Below are positions 52,461 to 61,476 of a DNA stretch of 64,000 nucleotides, piece by piece. Each line of letters opens with the position of its first letter. The stretch's first letter is position 1. The translations under genes and the position numbers were made by a program. The notes under the pieces are model-generated. The model saw only the letters and a list, made by a program, of their open reading frames with translations, had not been told where the DNA came from and searched no databases. This DNA is from Chromobacterium rhizoryzae (GTDB taxonomy: Bacteria; Pseudomonadota; Gammaproteobacteria; Burkholderiales; Chromobacteriaceae): contig NZ_CP066126.1 of NCBI RefSeq assembly GCF_020544465.1, positions 2,170,001-2,234,000 of the forward strand, given 5' to 3'.

Positions 52461-55400
52461 ATGAACCAAGACAAGCTTTGCGTGGCGCCGCGCTTTGCGG
52501 CCCCGGTGTACAAATGGCAGGGCCATGCCGGCAAGTTCCAGCAGACGCCGGAACAGGCTCAGGCCCAGTTGCTGGACCTGGCGCGGCCGCTGCACGTGCT
52601 GCGCCAGCAGGACGCGGTGCTGCTGGAGCCGGCCGGCGGCCTGGCCGGCAACGGCCAGGTGGATTGCCTGGGCATGGTGCCGGCGATGTTGCCGGAATAT
52701 TTCGGCGATCCGTCCTTCTTGCGTGACTACGGCGTGCGCTTCGCCTATTACGCGGGCGCCATGGCCGGCGGCATCAACTCCGAGGACATGGTGATCGCGC
52801 TGGGCTCGCGCCGCATCCTCAGCGCCTTCGGCGCCGGCGGCCTGACGCTGGAGCGCATCGGCAGCGCCATCCGCCGCATCAAGCAGGCGCTGCCCAACGG
52901 CCCGTACGCGATCAACCTGCTGCACAACCCCAGCCAGCCGGACTGGGAGATGAACTGCGTCAAGCTGTTCATCGAACAGGACGTCAAGGTGGTGGAGGCC
53001 TCGGCCTACGTCAATCTGTCCGCCGCCATCGTCTACTACCGGGTCAAGGGCCTGGAAGCCGGCGACAAGGGCGCGGTGATCCGCCGCAACCGCGTGATCG
53101 CCAAGGTGTCGCGCCGCGAAGTGGCGCAGCATTTCCTCAGCCCGGCGCCGGAGAAGATCGTGCGCAAGCTGCTGGCCGACGGCCTGATCAGCGAGCGCCA
53201 GGCGGAGCTGGCCAAGAAAGTGCCGATGGCCGACGACATCACCGTGGAAGCGGATTCCGGCGGTCACACCGACAACGGCCTGCTCAGCTGCGTTTTCCGC
53301 TCCATCGCGGAGCTGCGCGACGAAATCTGCGCCGGCCAGGGCTATCCCTTCACCGTGCGCGTCGGCGCCGCCGGCGGCATCGGCAGCCCGCACGCCACGC
53401 TGGCGGCGTTCTCGCTGGGCGCCGCCTACGTGGTCACCGGCTCCATCAACCAGGCCTGCGTCGAAGCCGGCACCTCGGACCCGGTCAAGCAATTGCTGGG
53501 CAAGGCCAAGATCGCGGACATGGCGATGGCGCCGTCGGCCGATATGTTCGAACTGGGCGCCAAGGTGCAGGTGCTCAAGGGCGGCAGTATGTACGCGGTG
53601 CGCGCGCAGAAGCTGCACGGCCTGTACAAGCAGTACCCCGGCCTGGAACAGATCCCGGCCGCCGAAGTGGCCAGCCTGGAACAGCAGGTGTTCCGTCAGC
53701 CGCTGGCCCAGGTATGGGCCGACACCGAGGCCTTCTTCGCCGGCCGCGGCAACCAGGCGCTGATAGACGCCGCCAACGCCAACCCCAAGAAAAAGATGGC
53801 GCTGCTGTTCCAGTGGTATCTGGGCCAGTCCTCGCGCTGGGCGATTTCCGGCGCGGCCGAGCGCGCGGTCGATTACCAGATCTGGTGCGGCGCGGCGATG
53901 GGCGCGGCCAACGAGTGGCTGCAAGGCAGCGAGCTGGCGCCGGTGGCCAAGCGCAAGGTGGCCGACATCGCGGTGGAGCTGATGGCCGGCGCCGCCTACC
54001 TGAGCCGCGTGGCGGCCTTGCGCCAGCTGGGCGTCCTGACGCCGCAGCGGCTGGAGCGTTACCGCCCGCTCAGCGCCCGCATGACGGCGCTGGACGAAGA
54101 CGACATCGGACCCGAACCCGAATTGAATGACATCCCGTCATCAACCGTAGCACCAACCGTAGCATCACAGGGCAAGCAAGAGGAGAGCAGGAATATGGAA
54201 GGCAATACCAAGCTGTCGCTGATCAAGTCCAAGGATTTTTACAAGCAATGCTGGGAGCTGCTGCCGGGCGGCACCCATTACAACTTCGGCGACCCGGAAC
54301 GGCCGCTGGTGGTGCCGTTCAATCGCGGCCGCAACTCCCGGGTCTGGGATCTGGACGGCAATGAACACCTGGACCTGTTCTGCAAATTCGGCGCGCTCTT
54401 CGTCGGCCACCACAACGAGGCTTACAACGAAGCGCTGATCCGCTACATGCAGAAAGTGACCTCGGTGGACACTTGCGACCTGGAAGTCGAAGTCTGCGAA
54501 CTGATGGTCAAGCACATCCCTTGCGCCGAGATGATCCGCTTCTGCCTGAGCGGCACCGAGGCGGTGCAGAACGCGCTGCGCCTGGCGCGCGGCTTCACCG
54601 GCAAGCAGCGCTTCATCCGCTTCCACGGCCACTACCACGGCAACGCCGACAACATCATGGGCGGCCGCAAGCGCCAGGACCTGAGCTTCCCGGTGCCGGA
54701 AACCTTCAAGGGCGACCTGCTGGACACCCTGGGCCGCGCCGACGGCGCGCTGGAAGACCAGTCCTTCATGCTGCCGTGGAACGACATCCAGGTGCTGGAA
54801 GCCACCATCGAGCGCTACCACAATGAAATCGCCGCGGTGCTGATGGAGCCGATCTGCGTCAACGGCGGCGGCATCTTCCCGCGCGAAGGCTATCTGGAGC
54901 GCGCCAAGGAAATCTGCGAGAAGTACAACATCGTGCTGATCTTCGACGAGATCATCACCGGCGTGCGTCTGGGCCTGTCCGGCGCCCAGGGCATCCTCGG
55001 CGTCACCCCGCACCTGTCCACCTTCGGCAAGGCGCTGGGCGGCGGCTCGATGCCGATCTCCGCCATCGCCGGCCGTCGCGACATCATGGACCTCTACACC
55101 CGCGGCAAGGTGATCCACGCCGGCACCTTCAACGGCTACCCGCTGGGCCTGGCCGCGATCAAGAGCACCTTCGAGCTGATCGAACAGGACCCGGGCTGCT
55201 ACGAGCGCATGGGCCGCTTCACCGAGCAGATCTCCGACACCTTCATCAAGGCCGCTCACGCCAACGATCTGCCGCTGGTGGTGCAGGGCATGCCCACCGC
55301 GCTGGTCTACCACTCGCAGGACACCATGGTGGACCGCTCCGAGGGCTACAGCGACAAGGTCAAGTTCTGCGACATCATCATCCGCGAGATCTCCAAGCGC

Positions 55401-55553
55401 TACGGCATCCAGTTCTCGCCGCTGTCGCGGATCTACTCCAACCTGCTGATGAACCAGGACGACGTGCGCTTCTTCGAAGAACGCATCTTCGACGCCATGG
55501 CCAACGCCCGCAAAGTGATCGACATCGCCTTCAAGGAAGGAGAGGTGGCGTGA
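52461..55553 (+). CDS. PfaD-type enoyl reductase fused to class III aminotransferase
   Basis: This gene encodes 1030 residues, starting directly after the previous stop codon. Residues ~1-545 are a PfaD flavoprotein (2-nitropropane dioxygenase/enoyl reductase fold): MAGGINSEDMVIALG, EADSGGHTDN, RVGAAGGIGSPHATLAAF, AAYVVTGSINQ. From ~580 a class III PLP aminotransferase of the glutamate-semialdehyde type follows: LPGGTHYNFG, RFCLSGTEAVQNALRLAR, FDEIITGVR and K857 in STFGKALGGG, the PLP lysine. The enoyl reductase saturates the chain and the transferase converts a keto group to an amine. The linker at 54181-54197 holds AGGAGAGCAGGA before an in-frame ATG (M579), so the transferase may also be made separately. 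Fused PfaD-aminotransferases are a mark of zeamine and fabclavine pathways. Confidence 0.88.
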   Translation: MNQDKLCVAPRFAAPVYKWQGHAGKFQQTPEQAQAQLLDLARPLHVLRQQDAVLLEPAGGLAGNGQVDCLGMVPAMLPEYFGDPSFLRDYGVRFAYYAGAMAGGINSEDMVIALGSRRILSAFGAGGLTLERIGSAIRRIKQALPNGPYAINLLHNPSQPDWEMNCVKLFIEQDVKVVEASAYVNLSAAIVYYRVKGLEAGDKGAVIRRNRVIAKVSRREVAQHFLSPAPEKIVRKLLADGLISERQAELAKKVPMADDITVEADSGGHTDNGLLSCVFRSIAELRDEICAGQGYPFTVRVGAAGGIGSPHATLAAFSLGAAYVVTGSINQACVEAGTSDPVKQLLGKAKIADMAMAPSADMFELGAKVQVLKGGSMYAVRAQKLHGLYKQYPGLEQIPAAEVASLEQQVFRQPLAQVWADTEAFFAGRGNQALIDAANANPKKKMALLFQWYLGQSSRWAISGAAERAVDYQIWCGAAMGAANEWLQGSELAPVAKRKVADIAVELMAGAAYLSRVAALRQLGVLTPQRLERYRPLSARMTALDEDDIGPEPELNDIPSSTVAPTVASQGKQEESRNMEGNTKLSLIKSKDFYKQCWELLPGGTHYNFGDPERPLVVPFNRGRNSRVWDLDGNEHLDLFCKFGALFVGHHNEAYNEALIRYMQKVTSVDTCDLEVEVCELMVKHIPCAEMIRFCLSGTEAVQNALRLARGFTGKQRFIRFHGHYHGNADNIMGGRKRQDLSFPVPETFKGDLLDTLGRADGALEDQSFMLPWNDIQVLEATIERYHNEIAAVLMEPICVNGGGIFPREGYLERAKEICEKYNIVLIFDEIITGVRLGLSGAQGILGVTPHLSTFGKALGGGSMPISAIAGRRDIMDLYTRGKVIHAGTFNGYPLGLAAIKSTFELIEQDPGCYERMGRFTEQISDTFIKAAHANDLPLVVQGMPTALVYHSQDTMVDRSEGYSDKVKFCDIIIREISKRYGIQFSPLSRIYSNLLMNQDDVRFFEERIFDAMANARKVIDIAFKEGEVA

Positions 55554-56314
55554 CCCGGCAAGTCGCCGTCGTCACCGGCGCGGCCGGCGGCTTCGGCAGC
55601 GCCATCGTCAAGTCGCTGCTGGAAGTGGGCTACGCGGTGGCGGCCACCGATGTGGACGCCGCCGCGCTGGAGCAGCTGGGCCGGGAGCTGGATTGCCCGG
55701 ACAGCCTGCGCGGCTTCGTGATGGACGTGACCGACCCCGACAGCGTGGACGCCGCCAGCGCCGCCATCGTCGAGCGCATGGGCGCCAACATCACGGTCTT
55801 GGTCAACAACGCCGGCGTCATCGGCCGCGGCTACTGCATGGCGGAAAAAAGCGGGGAACTGGCGAGACGGGTGTTCGACGTCAACCTCAACGGCGCCTTC
55901 AACGCCACCGCGGTGTTCTCCCGCCACATGGCGCGGCTGAAGTACGGCCGCATCATCAACATCGCCTCCGTGGCCGGCATCTGGGGCGCGGCCGGCGGGT
56001 CGGCGTACGCGGCGTCCAAGGCCGGCCTGATCAAGGCGTCTGAGTCCTGGGCGCGGGAGCTGGGGCCGCTGAACATCAGCGTCACCGCGATTGCGCCGGG
56101 CATCTGCAAGACCAAGATGCTGGGCCAGTTCGTCGACCGTCAGATGGTGGAGCAGTCCGACGATGCCATCGTCAAGTCCATCGTGCCGGTGGGGCGCTGG
56201 GGGCTGCCGGAGGACATCGCCGAGGTGGTCACCTTCCTGGCCACCTGCAAGACCAACTATCTGAACGCCACCGTCATTCCGCTGGATGGAGGCATGCGGG
56301 TAGGCACCTTGTAA
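55550..56314 (+). CDS. SDR ketoreductase, FabG-like
   Basis: This gene encodes 254 residues from a GTG that overlaps the aminotransferase stop (GTGA at 55550-55553); AAGGAGAGG lies just upstream. It is a classical short-chain dehydrogenase: TGAAGGFGSAI (cofactor loop), NNAGVIG, the catalytic S in NIASVAG and YAASKAG (Tyr and Lys), ending DGGMRVG. It would reduce a beta-keto acyl-ACP or a similar intermediate with NADPH. It is the counterpart of the separate ketoreductase in zeamine and fabclavine clusters. Co-translation with the fused transferase suggests linked stoichiometry. Confidence 0.88.
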   Translation: MTRQVAVVTGAAGGFGSAIVKSLLEVGYAVAATDVDAAALEQLGRELDCPDSLRGFVMDVTDPDSVDAASAAIVERMGANITVLVNNAGVIGRGYCMAEKSGELARRVFDVNLNGAFNATAVFSRHMARLKYGRIINIASVAGIWGAAGGSAYAASKAGLIKASESWARELGPLNISVTAIAPGICKTKMLGQFVDRQMVEQSDDAIVKSIVPVGRWGLPEDIAEVVTFLATCKTNYLNATVIPLDGGMRVGTL

Positions 56315-56315
56315 G

Positions 56316-56400
56316 AATCTGTCCAAGGCCTGCTGCGCTTCGGCGATACGGCGTTGAAACCGGTTTCGCTCTAGCTCGCGAGACTTGGATCAGGTTCTGC
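56316..56400. repeat. Short copy C of the MITE-like repeat
   Basis: GCCTGCTGCGCTTCGGCGATAC ... TAGCTCGCGAGACTTGGATC matches the two ends of copies A and B with the middle missing, about 85 bases in all. It sits in the 156-base gap between the ketoreductase and thioester reductase genes. Confidence 0.65.
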
Positions 56401-56470
56401 CGCATAGCGTGACAGGGGGCCGGCCGCGCCGGCCCCCGACTGGAACCAAACCAAATTCAGAGGTGAAGTC

Positions 56471-57727
56471 ATGGATTACCGAGCCAAGACCAGCGTCAAG
56501 AACATCGTGCTGACCGGCCCCACCGGCGTGCTGGGCGGCCGTTTGCTGCAGGAAATACTGGCCACCACCGACGCCAACGTGTATTGCGTGGTGCGGGCCG
56601 AGAACAAGGACGCCGCGCGCGCCCGCATCGAAGACGTGCTGTATTGCTACGACGAAGGCCGCAAGCTGGCCACCGAAGCCTGGCGCATCATCCCGGTGCT
56701 GGGCGACATCAGCCAGCCCATGCTGGGCCTGGACGCCAGCGCCTACCGCGATCTGGCCCATCTGGCGGACCTGGTGCTGCATTGCGCCGCCAACGTCAGC
56801 CTGGTGGCCTCCTACAACAAGATCGCCCCGGTCAACGTGGGCGGCACCGCCAACCTGATCGAACTGTGCTTGGCCGGCAAGGCCCCGCTGGTGTTCACCT
56901 CCAGCTTCAGCATGGTGGGCGACAAGCTGTACCAGCCGGACTTCGTGCTGCGCGAAACCGATCTGGACGTGGGCCAGGGCTTCGTCAACATGGACTACGA
57001 ACGCTCCAAATTCACCGCCGAGCGCATGGTGCACGAGGCCGGCGAGCGCGGCCTGGATTGGGTCATCGTGCGTCCGGGCAATATCTGGGGCGACAGCCGG
57101 ACCGGCTGCTACCCGCTGAAGCAGACCAAGGTCAAGGGCATTTACTACGAAATGCTCAAATCGCTGGTGGAAACCGGCCTGACCTTCGCCTCGGACGAAG
57201 CCTTCGACATCTCCCCGGTGGACTACGTGGCCCAGGCCACGCTGTTCGCGGCGATGAATCTGCAGTCCAGCAATCGTCGCACCTACAACCTGACCAATCC
57301 GCGTCCGATCAACTACGACGGCATCGTCGCCCGCCTGCGCGGCTACGGCTACACCCTGCGCGACGTATCGTCCAAGGACTACTTCGAAGCGCTGCAGGAA
57401 GGCCGCATGCACCGCGGCGGCACCGGCTACCGCTCCACCTTCACCGATCTGATGGCCATCTTCTACGACGGCAGCGATTGCAAGGAGCACGCCAAGTACG
57501 ACACCAGCGAGATCCAGGAGCTGCTGGCCAACACCGACATCCGCTGCCCGGACTCGGACCAGGCCTTGTTCGGCCGCTATCTGGACTACGCCTGCAAGGT
57601 GGGCTTCCTGAACGCGCCGGCGGAGCAGACCCCGCTGGCGGAAATCAAGCGTCACACCAGCATGGCCGGCGGCTATATGGAGAGCTTGTACGACGCCGAC
57701 CTGAGCGACGCGGCGGCGGTGCGCTGA
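56471..57727 (+). CDS. Thioester reductase-like protein (chain release)
   Basis: This gene encodes 418 residues. The N-terminal extended-SDR domain has LTGPTGVLGGRLLQEIL (NADPH loop), CVVRAENKDAAR, LHCAANVSLVASYNKIAPVNVGGT and Tyr-Lys pair in YERSKFTAERM, as in the reductase domains of Lys2 and NRPS termination modules (NAD_binding_4). It should release the carrier-bound polyamine chain as an aldehyde or alcohol, or reduce it for another transamination. A ribosome binding site (AGAGGTGAAGTC) precedes the ATG. The next gene starts two bases after the stop. Confidence 0.88.
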   Translation: MDYRAKTSVKNIVLTGPTGVLGGRLLQEILATTDANVYCVVRAENKDAARARIEDVLYCYDEGRKLATEAWRIIPVLGDISQPMLGLDASAYRDLAHLADLVLHCAANVSLVASYNKIAPVNVGGTANLIELCLAGKAPLVFTSSFSMVGDKLYQPDFVLRETDLDVGQGFVNMDYERSKFTAERMVHEAGERGLDWVIVRPGNIWGDSRTGCYPLKQTKVKGIYYEMLKSLVETGLTFASDEAFDISPVDYVAQATLFAAMNLQSSNRRTYNLTNPRPINYDGIVARLRGYGYTLRDVSSKDYFEALQEGRMHRGGTGYRSTFTDLMAIFYDGSDCKEHAKYDTSEIQELLANTDIRCPDSDQALFGRYLDYACKVGFLNAPAEQTPLAEIKRHTSMAGGYMESLYDADLSDAAAVR

Positions 57728-57728
57728 G

Positions 57729-58571
57729 ATGCTGGCCGACGAGGAAGCGCTGATCGAAGCGCCGGGGGCGCTCGAAAAACCGTCGCGAGCGGTTCGAGAG
57801 CAAGACGCACCGCGCGCAGCGACCGAGATAGTACAAGGAGTACAGCGAGGGAGCGAGCACGGAGCAACGCAGCTATCGGACGGCGCAGCAGGTTTTTCGA
57901 GGTCCCCACCGGTCGCGGAACTGCTGCTGGACTACCAGGTGCTGAGCAACGGCGAACCAATAGGCCGGCTGCGGACCGAACGCCGCCGCGGCTGGCTGGA
58001 CGACATGCCGGTGCTGCAGGTCAGCAACCGGATGGACCTGCGCTGCAGCGGGCTGTGGTTCGACTACTCGCTGCAATCGGACGAGAGCATGGATTTCGGC
58101 GCGGACGGCCTGTGCCGCTACGCCGGCGTCTCCGACGAGGACGGCGACAAGACCGTGATCAAGGGCCGGCTGCGTCAGGGCGTGCTGACCCTGCGCCTGC
58201 ACGACGGCCAGCTGGAGGTGCGCCGCTTCAAGCTGGGGGATTTCGACGCCAGCAGCGAAGACGCCGCCGAGCGCTTTCTCGTCGGCGGCCAGGCCGAGGC
58301 CACCTTGCGGGTGCTGGATCTGGAGCACTTCGACATCGACGAAGTCCGCTACCAGCGGCTGCCGGACGAAACCCTGGACCTGCTGGGCCAGCCGCGGCAG
58401 GCGAGGGTGGTGGCCTATCAATCAAAGCGGCGCAAGATCAGCGGCACCGGCTGGTATCTGTCCGACGACGGCGGCGAAGTGCTGGTGCGCCAGAGCAGCC
58501 GCGAGCGCGGCGACCACAACGAAGTGATATTGACCCATTGGGAAAGCAAACCATGCCAAATCAAGACTTAG
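57729..58571 (+). CDS. Unknown beta-rich protein with an inserted repeat
   Basis: This gene encodes 280 residues if read from the ATG at 57729. Residues 1-14 (MLADEEALIEAPGA) are followed by ~44 residues encoded wholly by a 131-base repeat element (57771-57901), then by the apparent core beginning PVAELLLDYQVLSNGEPIG. The core alternates short strands (LWFDYSLQ, VLTLRLHDGQLEVRRFKLG, ARVVAYQSKRRKISGTGWYL) and resembles no family I recognise. The frame is kept through the element. A GTG at 57939 could be a later start. The gene overlaps the next by 19 bases, so it belongs to the operon, but its role in the pathway is unknown. Confidence 0.65.
   Translation: MLADEEALIEAPGALEKPSRAVREQDAPRAATEIVQGVQRGSEHGATQLSDGAAGFSRSPPVAELLLDYQVLSNGEPIGRLRTERRRGWLDDMPVLQVSNRMDLRCSGLWFDYSLQSDESMDFGADGLCRYAGVSDEDGDKTVIKGRLRQGVLTLRLHDGQLEVRRFKLGDFDASSEDAAERFLVGGQAEATLRVLDLEHFDIDEVRYQRLPDETLDLLGQPRQARVVAYQSKRRKISGTGWYLSDDGGEVLVRQSSRERGDHNEVILTHWESKPCQIKT
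57771..57901. repeat. 131-base element with 11-base terminal inverted repeats
   Basis: The ends CTCGAAAAACC (57771-57781) and GGTTTTTCGAG (57891-57901) are perfect inverted repeats. The interior is a run of dyads (AGTACAAGGAGTACA). No transposase is encoded. The element lies inside a reading frame that stays open across it. Confidence 0.75.
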
Positions 58572-59332
58572 CCGTCACCCTGGTGCAAAGCGACATCGCC
58601 TGGGAATCGGTGGACCAGAACCTGCAGCGGATGGAGCGCCACCTGAGCGCGGTGAACGACAGCCGGTTGATCGTGCTGCCGGAAATGTTCACCACCGGCT
58701 TCAGCATGCGGCCGGAGAAGATCGCCGAAACCATGGACGGCAAGGCGGTGCAATGGCTGCGCGACACCGCGCGCGCCAAGCGCGCCGACCTGGTGGGCAG
58801 CGTGGCTATAGAAGAGCAGGGCCGCTACTACAACCGCCTGCTGTGGGCCAAGGCCGACGGCAGCCTGTTCAGCTACGACAAGAAGCATCTGTTCAGCTTC
58901 GCCGGCGAGCACGAGCACTACACCGCCGGCGACGCGCCGCTGATCGTCAAGGTGGATGGCTGGTCGGTGGCCGCCTTCGTCTGCTACGACCTGCGCTTCC
59001 CGGTCTGGTCGCGCAACAACAACAGCCAGTACGACCTGGCGCTCTACATCGCCAGCTGGCCGGAGCGCCGCGCCAAGCACTGGCAGACGCTGCTGCCGGC
59101 GCGGGCGATCGAAAACCAGGCCTTCGTCATCGGCGTCAACCGGGTGGGCGTGGACGGCAACGACATCCGCTACAGCGGCGACTCCATGCTGATCGATCCG
59201 CTGGGCGACACCCTGTACCACGGCCGCCAACTGGAAAGCGTGTATCAGGCCAGGCTGTCGCGCGCGCAGCTGGACGATGTGCGCGCCCAGTTCCCTTTCC
59301 TGAAGGATGCGGACCGTTATCAACTCGTTTGA
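58553..59332 (+). CDS. Carbon-nitrogen hydrolase (nitrilase superfamily, omega-amidase-like)
   Basis: This gene encodes 259 residues. The nitrilase catalytic triad is visible: Glu in VLPEMFTTGF, Lys in SYDKKHLFSF and Cys in FVCYDLRFP. The LPEMFTTGFSM and KKHLFSFAGEHEHYTAG blocks match the YafV/Nit2 omega-amidase branch, which hydrolyses alpha-ketoglutaramate or alpha-ketosuccinamate. In an aminotransferase pathway this could pull transamination forward when glutamine is the donor. Alternatively it trims an amide on the product. Zeamine and fabclavine clusters also carry a C-N hydrolase. It overlaps the unknown gene before it by 19 bases. Confidence 0.85.
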   Translation: MPNQDLAVTLVQSDIAWESVDQNLQRMERHLSAVNDSRLIVLPEMFTTGFSMRPEKIAETMDGKAVQWLRDTARAKRADLVGSVAIEEQGRYYNRLLWAKADGSLFSYDKKHLFSFAGEHEHYTAGDAPLIVKVDGWSVAAFVCYDLRFPVWSRNNNSQYDLALYIASWPERRAKHWQTLLPARAIENQAFVIGVNRVGVDGNDIRYSGDSMLIDPLGDTLYHGRQLESVYQARLSRAQLDDVRAQFPFLKDADRYQLV

Positions 59333-59414
59333 ACGCGCGGCGGCAATGAAAAGAGGCGGATAAGCCCTGCGGCTGCGCGGGGTTTTCCGCTGCTTCGGTT
59401 CTCCTTCGGCTTCT

Positions 59415-60374
59415 ATGGAAAGTGAAATGCACCAAGCCACAACAAGAGAAAAAGTCATCGAATTCCAGTCGGTGACCAAGCGCTTCAACGACTACACCGC
59501 GGTCAACGACGTGTCGCTGGACATCTATCGCGGCGAATTCGTCGCCCTGCTGGGGCCCAACGGCGCCGGCAAGACCACGCTGGTGGAAATGCTGGAGGGA
59601 CTGAAACAGCCGGAGGCCGGCTCCATCCGCATCCTGGGGCGCAGCTGGCAGAAGGACGAAAGCTATCTGCGCCACCGCCTGGCCGGGGTGCTGCAGGAAT
59701 CGCTGTTCATCAACAAGCTGCGGGTAGACGAAACCGTCAACCTGTTCGCCAGTTTCTACCGCCGGCCGCGCAGCCGCGCCGACGAGGTATTGGAGCTGGT
59801 GGAGCTGACCCCCAAGCGCAAGGTGATGGTGGAAGGGCTGTCCGGCGGTCAGCGCCAGCGGCTGGCCCTGGCCATCTCCATCCTCAACCAGCCGGAAATC
59901 CTGATCCTGGACGAGCCCACCACCGGCCTGGACCCGCAGGTGCGGCGCGGCACCTGGGACATCCTGCGCAAGCTCAATAAGGAGCTGGGCTCCACCATGT
60001 TGCTGACCACCCACTACATGGAAGAAGCCGAATACCTGTGCGACCGCATCTGCATCATGCACCAGGGCCGGATTCTGACCCAGGGCACGCTGGACGAACT
60101 GCTGGCCGCGCACGAGCCGGGCGAAGTGGTCGAATACCGGGTCAAGAGCGGCGCCGGCGGCGCCGAGCCCAAGCACAAGGACAACATCATCAGCTACAGC
60201 TACGACCAGGCGTCCGCCAAGGCGAGGCTGCTGGTGCGCAACGGCTCGGCCTTCCTGTTCCGCCTGTCCGAATTCATCCGCGAACAACAAATCGACATCG
60301 ACGAAATCATCGTGCGCAAAAAAACACTGGACGATTTATTCCTGTCACTGGCCGGCCGAGGTTTCCATGAATAA
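59415..60374 (+). CDS. ABC-2 exporter ATPase
   Basis: This gene encodes 319 residues, or 315 from the second ATG at 59427, which has the better binding site (GGAAAG). Walker A GPNGAGKTT, Q-loop GVLQESLF, signature LSGGQRQRLALA, Walker B LILDEPTTGLD and H-loop TTHYMEEAE are intact. The C-terminal extension (~75 residues) is typical of DrrA/CcmA-like exporter ATPases. With the permease that overlaps its end it forms an exporter, most likely for the cluster's product or its precursor, in line with the ABC pairs of zeamine and fabclavine clusters. Confidence 0.92.
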   Translation: MESEMHQATTREKVIEFQSVTKRFNDYTAVNDVSLDIYRGEFVALLGPNGAGKTTLVEMLEGLKQPEAGSIRILGRSWQKDESYLRHRLAGVLQESLFINKLRVDETVNLFASFYRRPRSRADEVLELVELTPKRKVMVEGLSGGQRQRLALAISILNQPEILILDEPTTGLDPQVRRGTWDILRKLNKELGSTMLLTTHYMEEAEYLCDRICIMHQGRILTQGTLDELLAAHEPGEVVEYRVKSGAGGAEPKHKDNIISYSYDQASAKARLLVRNGSAFLFRLSEFIREQQIDIDEIIVRKKTLDDLFLSLAGRGFHE

Positions 60375-61476
60375 CGCCTTGCTCAATCTGATCGTCACTC
60401 AATTCCGCCAATACCTGCGCGAACCTCAAATCCTGTTCTGGTCCTTCGGCTTCCCGCTGCTGCTGGTGTGGCTGCTGGGCGTGTCCTTCTCCGGCGGCGA
60501 AATCAAGGAGCGCACCATAGGCGTGGTGCTGCCGCCCAGCTTGCAGGAGCAGGCCGCGGTCAAGGCCTGGATCAGCAAGGTGGAGGCCCGCAACCAGCCG
60601 CTGTCCAGCGTCATCAACGCCGACGAGATCAAGCGCGACCACCTGATACGGATGAAATACCGCTTCCAGTACTACCCGGACCGCGAATCGGTGTTGCGCG
60701 GCCTCAAGCGCGGCGACGTGCAGGTGTTCATGGAGCCCAGCGCCGACAGCGGCAAGCGCATCTACTACCTGGACCCGCAGAACAACGAGGCGCTGCTGAC
60801 TTACTTCTTCCTTGGCGACGACCCGGACGCGCTGAGCCAGGCGGTGGACAAGAATATGTCGGTGCTGGACAGCCCCGGTCTGCGCTACATCGACTTCCTG
60901 GTGCCCGGCCTGGTGGCGATGGCGGTGATGGAAACCTGCCTGATCGCCGTCGGCTGGTCGCTGATCGAAAAACGCGCCACCCGCGTTACCCGGCAGATGC
61001 GCATCACCCCGATGCGCAAGACTGATTTCCTGCTGGCCCACGTGCTGGCCTGCCTGGTGTTCAGCCTGCTGGAAACCCTGGTGCTGTATTTGTTCGCCAG
61101 CAGTTATTTCGACGTGCACGCCCAGGGCGGGGCGCTGCCCTTCATCGTGCTGCTGCTGGCCGGCAATGTCTGCTTCGCCGGCATCGCCATCCTGGCCGCC
61201 TCGCGCGCCACCAAGGCGCAGACCGCCAACGGCCTGTTGGAAATGACCATCCTGTTCCTGGTGATCTTCTCCGGCATCTTTTTCAGCTACAAGCACTTCC
61301 CGGAGTGGATGGTGGCGGTGATCGAGGTGTTGCCGCTGACCATCCTGGCGGACGGCATGCGCATGATCTTCGTCGAGGGGGCCGGAGTGCTGGAAATCGC
61401 GCGTTCGGCGGTGGTGCTCACGTTGATCGGCATTGCCGGCTTCGTCAGCGGCGCGCGGGTGTTCCGCTGGTATTAG
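60367..61476 (+). CDS. ABC-2 type permease
   Basis: This gene encodes 369 residues and overlaps the ATPase gene by eight bases. One N-terminal membrane helix (QILFWSFGFPLLLVWLLGVSF) is followed by a ~150-residue extracytoplasmic part and five C-terminal helices (LVPGLVAMAVMETCLIAVG, LLAHVLACLVFSLLETLVLYLF, LPFIVLLLAGNVCFAGIAILA, GLLEMTILFLVIFSGIFFS, SAVVLTLIGIAGFVSGA), the YhhJ/DrrB-like layout. It forms the membrane channel of the exporter. The long outer domain could contact further export partners. Confidence 0.9.
   Translation: MNNALLNLIVTQFRQYLREPQILFWSFGFPLLLVWLLGVSFSGGEIKERTIGVVLPPSLQEQAAVKAWISKVEARNQPLSSVINADEIKRDHLIRMKYRFQYYPDRESVLRGLKRGDVQVFMEPSADSGKRIYYLDPQNNEALLTYFFLGDDPDALSQAVDKNMSVLDSPGLRYIDFLVPGLVAMAVMETCLIAVGWSLIEKRATRVTRQMRITPMRKTDFLLAHVLACLVFSLLETLVLYLFASSYFDVHAQGGALPFIVLLLAGNVCFAGIAILAASRATKAQTANGLLEMTILFLVIFSGIFFSYKHFPEWMVAVIEVLPLTILADGMRMIFVEGAGVLEIARSAVVLTLIGIAGFVSGARVFRWY

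Noticed and set aside
41177..55553. True omega-3 PUFA (EPA/DHA) synthase
   Set aside because: Only one carrier domain is present, PfaD is fused to an aminotransferase, and a thioester reductase and exporters follow, which point to a polyamine rather than a membrane fatty acid.
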